This document shows positions 47,001 through 58,653 of a stretch of 64,000 bases of DNA, piece after piece. Location of the stretch: positions 124,001-188,000 of the forward strand of contig WACJ01000387.1 in the NCBI GenBank assembly GCA_008973525.1, in the 5' to 3' direction. Positions within the stretch are counted from its first letter, which is position 1, and each line of letters opens with the position of its first letter. The stretch comes from Stenopsyche tienmushanensis. Taxonomy: Eukaryota; Arthropoda; Insecta; Trichoptera; Stenopsychidae. The notes under the pieces are model-generated. The model saw only the letters and a list, made by a program, of their open reading frames with translations, searched no databases and was not told where the DNA came from. A program made the position numbers and the translations under genes.

Positions 47001-50000
47001 TATTTGCGAATACAAAATGCATATAAATTATTAAATTAATATCTTTGGTTTAGCTTAACATAAAAAATATTAAATCTTCCTTTTTATTATTTAGACTGCC
47101 TTGGAAACTTTGGGTTTCAGTAATGATGAAATCATTGATGTTTTCAAAATTATAGCTGTAGTTTTGAAGCTTGGAAATATTGAGTTTGTTCCATCCACAA
47201 ATATCGATGGAACAGTTGGATGTTCCATCAGTCAAGAATATGGTAATTCGTCATTTTGATTTCAATTTAATTAAAATATCAATAATGGATTAATTAATAA
47301 GAGATTTTAAAATAACTACATTTTTGCAGAAGTCGTCGAATGTGCTGCTTTATTGGGCTGTTCAGGAGGAGCACTCTCGGGTGCACTATGTGGAGATTTA
47401 GGGACATCTGAAGCTTGTATACGTCGTGATAGATTAATAACAGCTTTGTATTCACGACTGTTCACATGGCTTGTTGGTAGAGTGAACAATTCTATAAAAG
47501 TATGATTCTAAATGTAAAATTTTCATGATATAAGCAATTAGTTGAATGATGTAATAGTATGTTGTGTGTTTATTTTAAGGTCAAAAATTTTAGTAAAAGA
47601 AGTTCTTTAAGTATACTTGATCTTTATGGATTTGAATGCTTGTCTAAAAATTCATTAGGAGCAACTACTTATTAATTATGCTAATGAAAAACTTCATCAT
47701 ATAATTGTTGATACAACATTGGGAGCTGAGCAGGATGAATATATTAGGGAGGGATTAGAATGGCAAAGAATATCATATTTCGATAATGAACCAATATGCC
47801 ATCTTATTGAATCGGTAGTTATTTTTATTTAATGTTTGCATACAACATACATTAAGTTTCTTATCCGTATTGAATTAATTCAAATGATAGTGATGTATTA
47901 TAATAATTTTGTAATGTGATTTAAATCCATTTTATTCTCAAAAGGGTGCACATGGACTATTGGCTCTTTTAGAAGAACAGTATGTTTCTGAGGGAGGAGC
48001 CTCGGAGCTCTTAGGACGGCTTCAACAATGCTGGGCAGGCCATTCTCATTTATTACCCCAACCACCATCACACTTTCAGTAAGTATATCTAAACATTCAG
48101 TCAGATCCTTTCAGAAAATATGCAAGTTCTGAGACTAGGATTTTAGACTACTGTTTTTTTTCTGGGACTAAGATAAAATACATAATAAAAATATACAAAT
48201 AATTGGTAGCAAAGAACAATTGAATGTTCAAGGGGGGCCTAAATATGAGTCTGATCCACCTCTTGAATACGGTAGAGTTGAGGTTGTTCTAAATAGGGCA
48301 TTTCTTAACAGCGGCATGGAAGACGCAGCATTTCATAGCAGCTGCAGCTTTATGAAGTAGCGCCTCGAGTTGGGGAATGCACCCCTACAGAAATATTCCC
48401 GATGCATTGCAACTCCTGGGCAACCCAAATAGTCCTTTATAACATGCATTATATTGCACCCGGAGCTGTTGCATGCTGTGGAAGTATGTCCAAAGCTCTC
48501 CCATGTAAAGGGACGTACAATATGTCAGGAAAAGCTGATGCTTGATAATATCACTGCATTTGTAGAAGCATCGCTCTAAATTATTTCCACTAATGCAGAT
48601 GGCTCTTCTTTACATATCTATGTCGGCATCTCTGAGTTAGTCATTAATAAGATGCCTGAGATATTTAAAATTATAGTATCTTGAGCTGTCTTCCCTCGAT
48701 GGATACGAGTGCGACATAATCCGGGGCCTTTCCGTATTGAAACAGTGCCTTGGTTGAAGGCGCCAATAGCACCATGTCATCTGCATATAGGATGTGGTTC
48801 ATGCACTTTCCGCCCACCTGGCAAACAACTGCGGTCTCTCTGAGTACCAAGGAGAGATTGTCAGTGTAAAAGCTGAAAAGATCTGGCGACATAGAGCCTC
48901 CCTGTCTAACTATCTATTTTATATTATAACTAAATATGAATCATGCAGAAATATCAGCTGCTAAATAATAAATAGATTATTTGTTGATTTTATTTTTAAA
49001 TAAATTAATATGTGATATAACTGTTTTATTTTTATAGATTGCGGCATTACGCTGGAACAGTTACTTATGATGCCACTAATTTCGTTGAAAAAAATTCTGA
49101 TTTATTACCCCGAGACATAGCGAATGTAATGTATCAATGCCGGCATTCATTCTGTAAAGATTTATTTCCTGAAGGTATTTGTTAAAATAAAATATACTAT
49201 GAAATTAATGGAAATGATAATACTTAATTCGTTAAATATTTCTAGGTAATCCATCGAGAGGACCATTGAGAAGACCTAGTCCGTTAGGATTACAGCAACG
49301 TGTATCCATTGGAGCTCTACAGAGATGGTTGAGATCGCGACGGTTACATCACGTGCGTTGCATTAGACCGAATGATCTGATGCGGCCTCGTATTTTTGAA
49401 ACTCCGCTTGTACAACACCAAGTGCGCTACAGTGGGTAAGCATAAAATGCATTGAATTAAATGATAAATATAGAATGTTTTGTCAAATATAATTTTTTTA
49501 AATGTGCGTAATTTAATTGAGTCTAACCTTTGGTTGGTTTCAATGCATCTATCAGATTTGAACATGTAAATCTATTTATTTGAATTGAGAGTAAAGAAAA
49601 ACTTTGTATAAACTTTGACCAACAAAGAGTTAACAGGTTGTTTTTTATTTCAGGATGATGGAATCAGTATTATTGTGGCGATCAGGCCATTGCTCATCAA
49701 TGCCATTTTCAGTTTTGGCAAAAAGATTTTCTCCTTTATTGCCTGTATCTCTACAGTCGCACAACCAACATTCAGTAAAAACCTCTATTGGAAATGATAC
49801 TGTTAAAGCATGTAGAGCACTTGTCAGAGCTTTACCAATACCGCCAGCAGAATTTGCCTTTGGACGAACAAAAGTATTCATAAGAAGTCCCCGAACAGTA
49901 AGACAATTTAATTATCAACATCAAGGGACGCTTCTACTTTGTGAGGCCTAAAAGTGATCGGTTTTTTTACTTTTTTTTTGTTGGGAAGGGCGTGTGGGAG

Positions 50001-53000
50001 CACTTCCACAAGCTTGAGAAATGTAGTATTGAGAAAAATGCGTTTAAAGTTGAACTGAAGTTTATGTGCAAATAAAATGAAAAGTTTAATAGTTACACCT
50101 AATCTGCTATACTAGAAGCATAGAAAATACCTTCCGTTTCATCAAAGAAGTTTTTTTCAGCTGACCCCTTCAATCTTCTGGTTAATCTTGCCTCTTTTGA
50201 TGTTGCAGAATATGCAGTGTCAGCTTTTTTCACGCGCTCCATATCCCTTTTATTGACAATTATTTTTGCTTTGATTCCATTTTTGTTGTTCAGGAACAGG
50301 AAGGTGATACTGGCGTTGAAAATACATGCGACAATAAAAGTTGCCAGTTCAATAGTTTTTTTTTTAAGAAAAAAAATATTTTGGAGCCAAGTGCCAGAGT
50401 GCAGCGTTGAAACTTTTGTTATTATTTTGCATATATCCGCCTAAACAATGTTGCAGCAGATCATCTGATGACAGATCTGAACATATAGGATGAAGGAGTT
50501 TCTGAAGCTCAGTTGCAAGTGACTGTTGTCTATGTAGTTGGCATATTTTACATCGTGAAGCTCCTTGGAGTGTGTATACATTTCGATAATACGATCGGCT
50601 TTCATTTTTCCAGGGCTTCTGTGTGTGCTTTCTTATATGACCAGGTCACTCATCTTTTCTTAGAATTAAGTTTTCTTTTTTAAACATTTTGCAACTTGGT
50701 TTTAACTTTGCCGTTTCGACGCTTCTTGAGACAGTTTCTTTCGTATTAGATATTTTACTTTTCAATTAAATATTTTCAATGAATACAGACAATACAAATT
50801 CTTAAAATTGTGTTAAAAAGGATGCGATCCTAGCCCGCATTTGTTGCGGCTTATAGCGTCCTGCCAATCCAAACAAGCGCTCTAAATTTCATACTTGCTC
50901 CAACTTCTCTTCATCGGCTTATAACTGCGAATTTTATTTATATCGACATGAAATTTACTGAACGTATGCTTAAACGTTGGCTCTTTCTGACACACGAAGA
51001 AAAAAGTTTTTATTGAACCAACAAGGTAGAATCATCCCTTAGCACCACATTACAACTGAATATTTTTTTTATGACGATTCAAGATATTGATTGAAGTTGA
51101 TATTTTAAATAAATAATTTAAAGGTTTTTGAATTGGAAGAAATGAGAAATTTACGACTTGAAGGACTTGCAGCAATTATACAACGCGTATGGAGAGGATA
51201 CAGAGTTCGAAGATTAATGACCAAACAAGCTGAAGCACAAAGAGTTATTGCACGTGCTTGGAGACGATGGAAGGTATTTATTTAAGGCCATTTTGTAAAT
51301 GTTAATTTGAAAATATTTTTTAAATTCCATTTTTTCATGCAAATATTATTTATATTTACTTTTTGCAATATTATTTTTTCGATTTGATATCATAGTTTTA
51401 AAAATCAAAATGACGCTTTCGTCTAAATTGTTTTACATAAAGCTATGAATCATTTTACAGCATGATTTATAGTAACGTTAAAAAAATAAGATAAAGGTGC
51501 ATATGATATTTGCTTAGGGCTTTGTTTTAAATAGAAATCCTATTTTTCATAATGATTTTATTCTTATTTTTCTCCCTCGTTAATTTCTTATTTTATTATT
51601 TCTTATTATTTCTCATTTTGATTATTTCTTCACCATCAGGAAACTTACGACAAGGACCAGAGAATGACTATAATAAGAAGACAATCGGTGGGTTTTCTTC
51701 ATTTCAGTTTTTCCTTTATTATATAATTTTTAATTACACAATTTTTCCAGTTTTTATTTATTTTTATGCAACATATATGAATATACTTAAATTTGAATTT
51801 GATTTGTTTATAAATGCGTGTGCAAAACTTGACTTGTTATAAAATCTTTGATTTTGTAATTAGTAATTTTTAGCTTTTAAATATTACACTGTTTTATACC
51901 GCAATATATATCTAATTTCAAATGCATTATGTATTTGCTTGATATGTTGGTTTTATATTTATTCTTTTATCAAATAATATATGTCTTTCAAATGTTTTTT
52001 GCTAATTGTTTCCGCTGTGGGTGCATTTAATAAAATTATGTTTGTCAATAGGTTTTTGAACGGTTGGCAGTCTATATCTTAATAAGATGCTGAATTTCTA
52101 AATCAATGATTTTTTCGTACATTTTTATTTTATCAAATATTCATTAGTTATTTCTTTTTCTGCAGACTCGTAAACGTATACAATCGATGAAGCAAGAAAA
52201 AAGAGTCTTATGGGCTGTGCAAACTATTCAAAAACATTACGTACAATGGAAGGTACTTTTTTCATTTTATTTTGTGGAAGTCGTCCAGCATTTATTTGAT
52301 TTTTATCTCTTATACGGGTGCGGCAAGAAAACTACCTTATTTTAAAAATGAATAATACAAATAGCACAGTAGATATCAGTTTAATTTTTTTCCCATGTTA
52401 CAGAGAAACATTTAAAGTTTTTATTTATTATGTTTTAAAAATTATATCATTAATCCTTTCAAATCGGAGAGCAAATATGCTACTCTCTATTGTAAATCCA
52501 CTTTTCTGTCAGCAATCAATATTTTGCGAAATTAAAAAGACAGGGTTACTATGCAAGTCTGCCAGTTTACTTCTAAAGGAGTAGATTTTGCAAAGGAGTG
52601 GTGATACTCGGCTAATGACGCCTACTCCAGAACAATCAAATGGAAATAACAGAATTGATCAACGATAAGAATGATGCGAGTATCTTAATTATTAAAACAA
52701 ACGCCTGCTCACAAGACAACACGAACGAAAGTCATTTTATCTTTGTTGAAAGAGCTTAATAGCTTATCCCACAATAGTGATTTCAGTTAATTATACTATT
52801 CGTGTATTGTTGATTAGTAGTTACTTCTCTCCACTTTTTCCAGCATAACGACAGGTATGTTGTCGATAGCAGCTTAAATATTATTTTAGTTAGTAGTTAG
52901 TTGACCTAGGATCTTTGGACGGTAGGTATAAACTAGGGATTTCAGATAGCCCCATATGAAAAAGTCACACGGAGCTAAATTCGGTGAGCATGCCAGCCAC

Positions 53001-56000
53001 TGAAGATCATCCCACAGGGATATGAGGTGTTTGGGGAATTGTTCTCGCAAAAGTTTCATCAACGTTCACGTTGTGTGAGCCCGAAAAAAATCATGGTTCA
53101 ATTATGCCTATTCTGGATAATGCACACCAAATAGTCACAGGTTATATCCCGCTCATTCGAATGAGCACCACTCCTCTTGGTTTGTGTTATTCATTTTTAA
53201 AAACGTGGTAGGTTTCCTGCTGCACCCTGTACTTCTCTTAATTTAAATTTATTTACATTAAATTGTGGTTATTTTAATAGAAGTCTTAATTTTGTATGCT
53301 TTATATTTTGTTTATTATATATTGTATATAAATATTACATTAATATTTTCATTTAATTGGTAGTTTAATTCAAATTTTAAGATTTATTAAAAGATACTTT
53401 ATTGAGAGTAATCAGAATTGTTTAACTCATTTTGTAAATTAGGTTTCGTCTAAATCTCAGTCCCAGCGATCTTCATGTGCATTCAAATTTCTTGCGTATA
53501 AACCTGAATACGTACCAAATTAAACTATCATATTTTTCTGGACACATTTTTCATGCTATTTAAAACATGCACGAAATAAAGCCTTGGGTTCATACATACT
53601 TTTTAATGAATAAAATACGCTTTAATTTTTAGTTTTATTTTCACTTCAACGTTATTAAAAGAACTAGTGTAAATTGTGAAGTGCTAATTCTACGATGTCC
53701 TTTTTAATGAAAATTACACTATAAAGTAACTATTAAATCATTCATTCAAGCTAAAAATGGATGAGCATGTTATTATTTATTTATGTTATTAATTTACTAA
53801 AAATAAAAATTATATTTTCGTACAATTTTATTGAAAAATATCTTTTGATAATATTTGTTTCGTTAATTTCAGCGACGACGATATTTAAATGGTCTAATGG
53901 CGCAGTTACCTATTGCTCACCTGTCTCCGTTATGTAGTGGATGGCCGCGTCCGCCAGGTCGTCTGGTTTCTACGCATCATCTGCTTCGACAAATTCATCA
54001 CAGATGGCGGGTAAATAATTTTTGAAATATAAACAAACAGATTTATATATTAAATGAATAGAGTTATACTGTAAAATATTAGATTAATTCAGTATTATTT
54101 ATTTGATTGTTTTCAGTGTCCAAAAGTATAGATTAAAATTTGATCAAACTGCTAGAAATAGAATGCGCGAAAAAGTTACTGCCAGTATTATTTTTAAAGA
54201 TAGAAAACAAAGTTATGCTCGAAGGTAAACATTTAATTTAATTTCGCATCGAGATAATTTTAATGATATGATTTTAAGTGTGCCTTCTAACATTTTAGTG
54301 TTTCACATCCATTTGTTGGAGATTATGTACGTCTTCGACAAAATTCTGTTTGGAAGAGAGTTTGTATTGATACGGATGATCAATATGTTGTTTTTGCAGA
54401 TATTGTTAACAAAGTAACGAGATCAAGTGGAAAGGTTAGTGTGACTAGTAAATTAATCATGTAATTCTGCTTATATTCATGTTATGAATACAATTTTTTT
54501 ATCATTATGTTAATGATTTGTTTCCTACGTATTAGTTAGTGCCTACTTTAGCGGTAGTCTCGACATCTGCTATGTTATTATTGGATCAACGAACACTCGG
54601 TGTAAAATATCGTATTCCGGCAGCCGAAATCTACAGAATATCACTCAGTCCATTACCTGACGACATAGCAGTTTTTCATGTGAGAGCTGTAAGTAATATT
54701 TTTATATTTATTTAAATGTGTGGTTTACCTTCCATCTATATATTATTCCTTCTATTAGAGGTTATTGGTAATGGTGTTCTATTACAATAATTTTTTGTAT
54801 TATGTGATTGCTTAGTTATTGTGCACCTTAAACATATTCTTTTTAGAAAGTGTTGCATTTATTCTATTTACTGTGTGAAAAAATGTGTAATTTTTCATAT
54901 GGCTTTGTTGGTCACACTAACTCGTAAACTGATGTATTACATTTGTTTATTATAAAATCTAAATTATTTATGCTAGTCAATTATTATAAAATCAAAAACA
55001 ATAAGTCTTCGACTAGTTAGTTGCTAGAGTTTAATTCTCACTTAGATATTGGTTACGTAGTAGTATTTATTTTTAACTGTTTATTAGTGTTCATTGGAAG
55101 GAGAGTGTTATGAAGTTGAATCTCAATTATCATCCAGGACAAGTACTGACACTACTGGCTGCCTTTTTGGAGTAAGTGTTAAGACATTACAATTTTATAT
55201 TTCCCTATTAAAAGAGGTCGTTTTCATTCAGATATATTGCAAATACTAAAAAAGTCATAAGTTGGATTTAAAAAATATTTATGAATGTAAAAGTGTTTTT
55301 TTGTAAAGCATAGACACTCAAGAAGTTAATTCTCAAGTAGTATTTTGCTTACTTAACATATGAAATAGTCATGATTTATACGAGGATCATCCAGAAAGTA
55401 AAGTTCCAACATTTATGTAGAAAAATGCTTGTACTAGATTGTCCCGTTAGGAATGCTATTTTTTTCATATTTACTTTTTCATCATCAGTTGTATCTCAGC
55501 CATCCCTTTGATAACACGTATTGTATATTTTGTTAGCCGTCTAACATCTGGAGAATGTAATTTTCTTCTTTTCAAACCGAGTTTCAAGACGGTGGATTTT
55601 GTGCCGAGCAAACAATTTATGCAAAATTGCATACTGTATGAATGTCTTTAAAAAAAGAATGCAATAACTGCAACTAAAAATATTTGTGATATACACGAAG
55701 AATCTCTAACTGTTTGTCAATGCCAGAGATGTTTTAAACAATTTAAAAGTTAAAATTTTAGTTTAGAAAATAAGGTCTGAAGTGAGACAAAGGTTAAAGT
55801 GGACGACGATATCCTGTGTGCTGAAATTGAATCAAATTCAACATAGACAATACGGGAATTAACAGACAAGCTCGAATACTTCCAGAAAACTATTCAACTA
55901 CATTTTAAAAAAATAGGAAAGACTATAAAATAGGGGGTGTGTATACCGCACGACATTACCGATGGGATCAAGATGGTGCGTGCGAGTAGTTTTTATACTA

Positions 56001-57792
56001 TCTTGTGAGTGAAGTTGAAAAGTGGGTGTTGTACTTAAATGAAAAACGCAAAAGACAATGGCTTTTAAAGGACAAATAAAGAAAACAACCCCTTGACCGG
56101 ATCTAACAGTAAAAAATCTCTTTTAAATGTATAGTGGGACTCCAAAGGGATAATCTACCATGAAGTCCTTCCATATGGTCAAACCATAACGAGGGAGATT
56201 TATTGCTCACAATTAGAGAGTTTAAAAGTGGTGTTGAGTACAAAGAGGTCAGGTGTAGTCAACCGTTGCCAAATTCTTTAGCAACATGATAATGTGCGAC
56301 CTCATAAATCAAAGATGACCGAAAACAAATTAAAGGAACTTGGTTGGCAAACGATTCCGCATTCACCTTATTCCGCTGACCTTGCTCTTCCCGATTATAA
56401 TTTATTTAGATCAGGGGTGGCCAACCCGCGGCCCGCGGGCCACATGCGGCCTGCCTTGAATATTTTTCCAGCCCGCAAGATTTATTACACTTTTACAAAA
56501 TATATTTTTTCACTCCAAAAAAATGTCTATAGTGTATCTAAATCTAAAATGGGGATATATAATTTTATATGCGGCCCACGGAGCTATGATGCATTTCCAA
56601 AGTGGCCCGCAAGATCATTTGGGTTGGCCACCCCTGATTTAGATCGATGCAGCATCATTTATTGGGTGAAAAAATCATAAATATAGAAGAGATGAAATGA
56701 GGAATCGAAAAATATTTTATATCAAAACTCGTTGAATTTTATTCTTCCGGAATTAAAACAAATATTAAATAGATGGGAAATGATTGCATTTACTGAATGA
56801 TACATTGTATCGATGAAATTAATTAATAATGTTTTTGTTTGGATTTAACTCGACAAAAAAATACGACATTCCTAACGGGACAATCTATTATTTCATCTGC
56901 AGCCACAAGAGTCCAGAAAAGCTTCTACCTTTTCCTAATTTTGACAGACAACTTGGACAACTTTCTCACGCATAATTACTTTGTAACCAAGTTTTTCTGA
57001 CACAATATTACCAAGGAGACTTTGAGAAACATCAGGAAATTATTTGTGAAAGTCTTCAAGCGTCACACAATGGTCATTTCGCACTTGTTCTTTAATTTTT
57101 TGCACAAGTTCGTCAGAAATTATTGATGATCTCCTACTCTTTGCCTCGTCCTGAGTATCAGTATGATTTACTCTAAACAGTCTAATTCACTTCATGATAT
57201 GGAGAAGAGAACGATTTGATTTTTCCCAAGTTCCAAAATTGTTAACTTTGGAAATTGTTAATATTAGTGGTAAAAGGATTTTTCAACCAGTTCAAATTAT
57301 CTTTAAATATTTTTCCATATCCAATTGAAAAGTTTTCATATAAGTTTTGTTCTTCATGTTTATTTATTAGTTCATAACTATTCAAACTTTCAACTATCAA
57401 ATATATGTATCTTTATTTTAATGCAAATATTTAATTTTAATTTTAGAGTGATGTCAGCAAGAAAAAAGGGGACTTTGTATTTCAAACCTGTCATATCATA
57501 GAAATGGTGACTAAACTTTTTCTAGTTGTTCAAAATGCCGTAGGAAAAGCTCCCGAAGTAAATATAAGTACAGAGTAAGTTTATTCAAATGGTTCATAAT
57601 TTATTTCTAATCATATCGACGAATTTTATTTGTGTTAATTCAAAAATACTCGCATGATTTATTTGCAGGTTTGAAGCAAATTTTGGCCAACAGATAGTAA
57701 CATTTACATTTAAATGTTACGGCCTTCCCGAACTACATCCAGATGCCGTAAGAGTGATAAGAAAAGGAAATAAAATGGAAGTGCACATTTGA
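44035..57792 (+). CDS. Unconventional class I myosin (two apparent frameshifts)
   Basis: Twenty-five exons: 44035-44142, 44469-44584, 44718-44788, 44918-45093, 45264-45327, 45422-45435, 45633-45717, 46847-46980, 47095-47242, 47330-47499, 47580-47814, 47945-48078, 49038-49174, 49246-49435, 49654-49897, 51124-51273, 51640-51687, 52166-52252, 53873-54010, 54117-54224, 54299-54434, 54536-54688, 55088-55171, 57447-57574, 57669-57792. Allowing for one extra base in each of two exons, they give about 1059 residues. The motor shows P-loop [12 protein letters not shown] (about 99-110), switch I NENASRFGK and switch II LDLYGFE (about 375-381). Three IQ-like segments follow ([31 protein letters not shown]), then the basic TH1 tail that binds acidic membranes. 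Class I myosins link membranes to actin. It may be the insect Myo95E type, but this is unproven. Extra bases lie at 47658-47659 and about 54120-54121. The ATG chosen is the first in the first recognisable exon. Confidence 0.88.
45911..46352 (+). mobile_element. Partial copy of the element at 52314-53229
   Basis: Bases 45911-45970 and 46135-46352 match 52452-52510 and 52535-52758. Shared words include GTAAATCCACTTTTCTGTCA, CCAGTTTACTTCTAAAGGAG and GATAAGAATGATGCGAGTAT. This copy has about 140 bp of additional sequence between the two parts and no visible terminal repeats. Both copies lie in introns of the same myosin gene in the same orientation. Confidence 0.75.
48200..48910 (-). pseudogene. 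Non-LTR retrotransposon reverse transcriptase fragment
   Basis: The minus-strand frame at 48671-48892 reads [16 protein letters not shown] and [20 protein letters not shown], which includes the catalytic YADD. Downstream frames to about 48230 carry [16 protein letters not shown] and [13 protein letters not shown], further typical reverse transcriptase words. Stops interrupt it. It lies antisense in the myosin intron 48079-49037. It belongs to a different family from the fragments at 27087 and 40055. Confidence 0.75.
49898..51123. other. Large myosin intron, content unrecognised
   Basis: 1.2 kb. Several stretches (49980-50060, 50160-50460) are less AT-rich than typical introns here and may be transposon remnants. 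I could not assign a family. Confidence 0.4.
52314..53229 (-). mobile_element. Tc1/mariner-superfamily element with terminal inverted repeats
   Basis: The left end (ACGGGTGCGGCAAGAAAACT, continuing to AAAAATGAATAATACAAA) and the complement of the right end (CAGGGTGCAGCAGGAAACCT, continuing to AAAAATGAATAACACAAA) are long imperfect inverted repeats of about 50 bp. TA follows the right end. The minus strand near 52870-53070 encodes [20 protein letters not shown] and then [12 protein letters not shown], the C-terminal catalytic region of a mariner-related transposase. The rest is missing, so at about 0.9 kb it is an internal deletion derivative. It lies in the myosin intron 52253-53872. Confidence 0.75.
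55435..56887 (+). mobile_element. mariner element interrupted by a hAT MITE
   Basis: The ends are near-perfect inverted repeats: TAGATTGTCCCGTTAGGAAT at 55435 and its complement ending at 56887. The plus strand carries broken mariner transposase frames: a helix-turn-helix stretch near 55700 ([15 protein letters not shown]), then [20 protein letters not shown] and [19 protein letters not shown] near 56280-56410, the two last catalytic blocks. Many stops show it is dead. At 56412 a 225-bp hAT MITE interrupts it. Without the MITE and its duplicated target the element is about 1.22 kb, close to a full-length mariner. It lies in the myosin intron 55172-57446. Confidence 0.85.
56412..56636. mobile_element. 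Nested hAT-type MITE with 8-bp target duplication
   Basis: The 225-bp unit has perfect 16-bp inverted ends, CAGGGGTGGCCAACCC and GGGTTGGCCACCCCTG. It is flanked on both sides by the same 8 bp, ATTTAGAT (56404-56411 and 56637-56644), the hAT-type target duplication. It is GC-rich relative to everything around it and encodes nothing. The perfect ends suggest it is younger than the mariner that contains it. Confidence 0.93.
56895..57240 (-). pseudogene. Second mariner transposase fragment
   Basis: The minus strand reads [20 protein letters not shown], then [20 protein letters not shown]. These are the helix-turn-helix words of a mariner transposase of another subfamily. One stop lies between them. 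It starts just right of the mariner at 55435-56887, on the opposite strand. Confidence 0.6.
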
Positions 57793-58653
57793 TATACGCA
57801 TAAATTATCACACATTGCATTCGATGCCATCAGAAATGTATGCGTTGCACTTCCTATCTCTTTGCTGCGGTTTGTGGAGATTTTCGAACCAATTATTAGA
57901 TGTTCACATGTAAATGCTGACTGGACAAGATTAAAAACACGTCGTTGTTAGCAGTGAAGAGTGCCTGGTTTAATAATTAAAAATGTTCAATAACATGAAC
58001 GATCACTTAACAACTCAATATAAAATTAAATAACGTGCATGTAGGAGGAACAATATTTTTCATATTGAATAATATAACTTGCAATGCTGTTCAGAGGTCC
58101 AATGATTGATTCTTGAATGTGGGTAATTTTACAGAATGGTGTGTTGAAATAGTGTTGTATTATATATATATATTAAGACTACAAACAGATCTAAAATTGT
58201 TTTTTATCGTGCCTTTAAGAAAGGTGTATGCTGAAGTTTTTAAATTATTAGAATGATACATATTTTTTACAGTATTTATTATGTAGTAGTCTTATATTTT
58301 TCTTTCCGTTTTATTTCTTTTTAAAAATATAGTACTTCTTTATTAAATGAAAATATAATGCTGTTTAAATCATAAAGATAATTATTAAACATAGAGATCA
58401 ACTGTGGAATGATATGAGATAAAAGCTCCAAGTGTATTAGTTTATCGTGATTTTGTTACTGGCAGTTTTTCTATTGCATTTTAGGGACATTTTTTATACC
58501 ATTGACAACGTATTAATCTGATTTTATTATAGGTAGACCCCAAATTATTAATCCAAAATCGATAAATTGAAACCTACTGTTCAAATTTATGAAATTATTA
58601 TTTTTCTAATACGTAATTTCTAAAGTATAGATTATAAAATATAATCTCTATAG
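57793..58653. other. 3' flank of the myosin gene
   Basis: Untranslated or intergenic AT-rich sequence, with a short TA run near 58157. No gene seen. Confidence 0.6.

Noticed and set aside
55381..55434. Possible end of yet another mariner (CATCCAGAAAGTAAAGTTCC)
   Set aside because: The phrase resembles words in other mariner elements, but no transposase or opposite end of that family could be tied to it.
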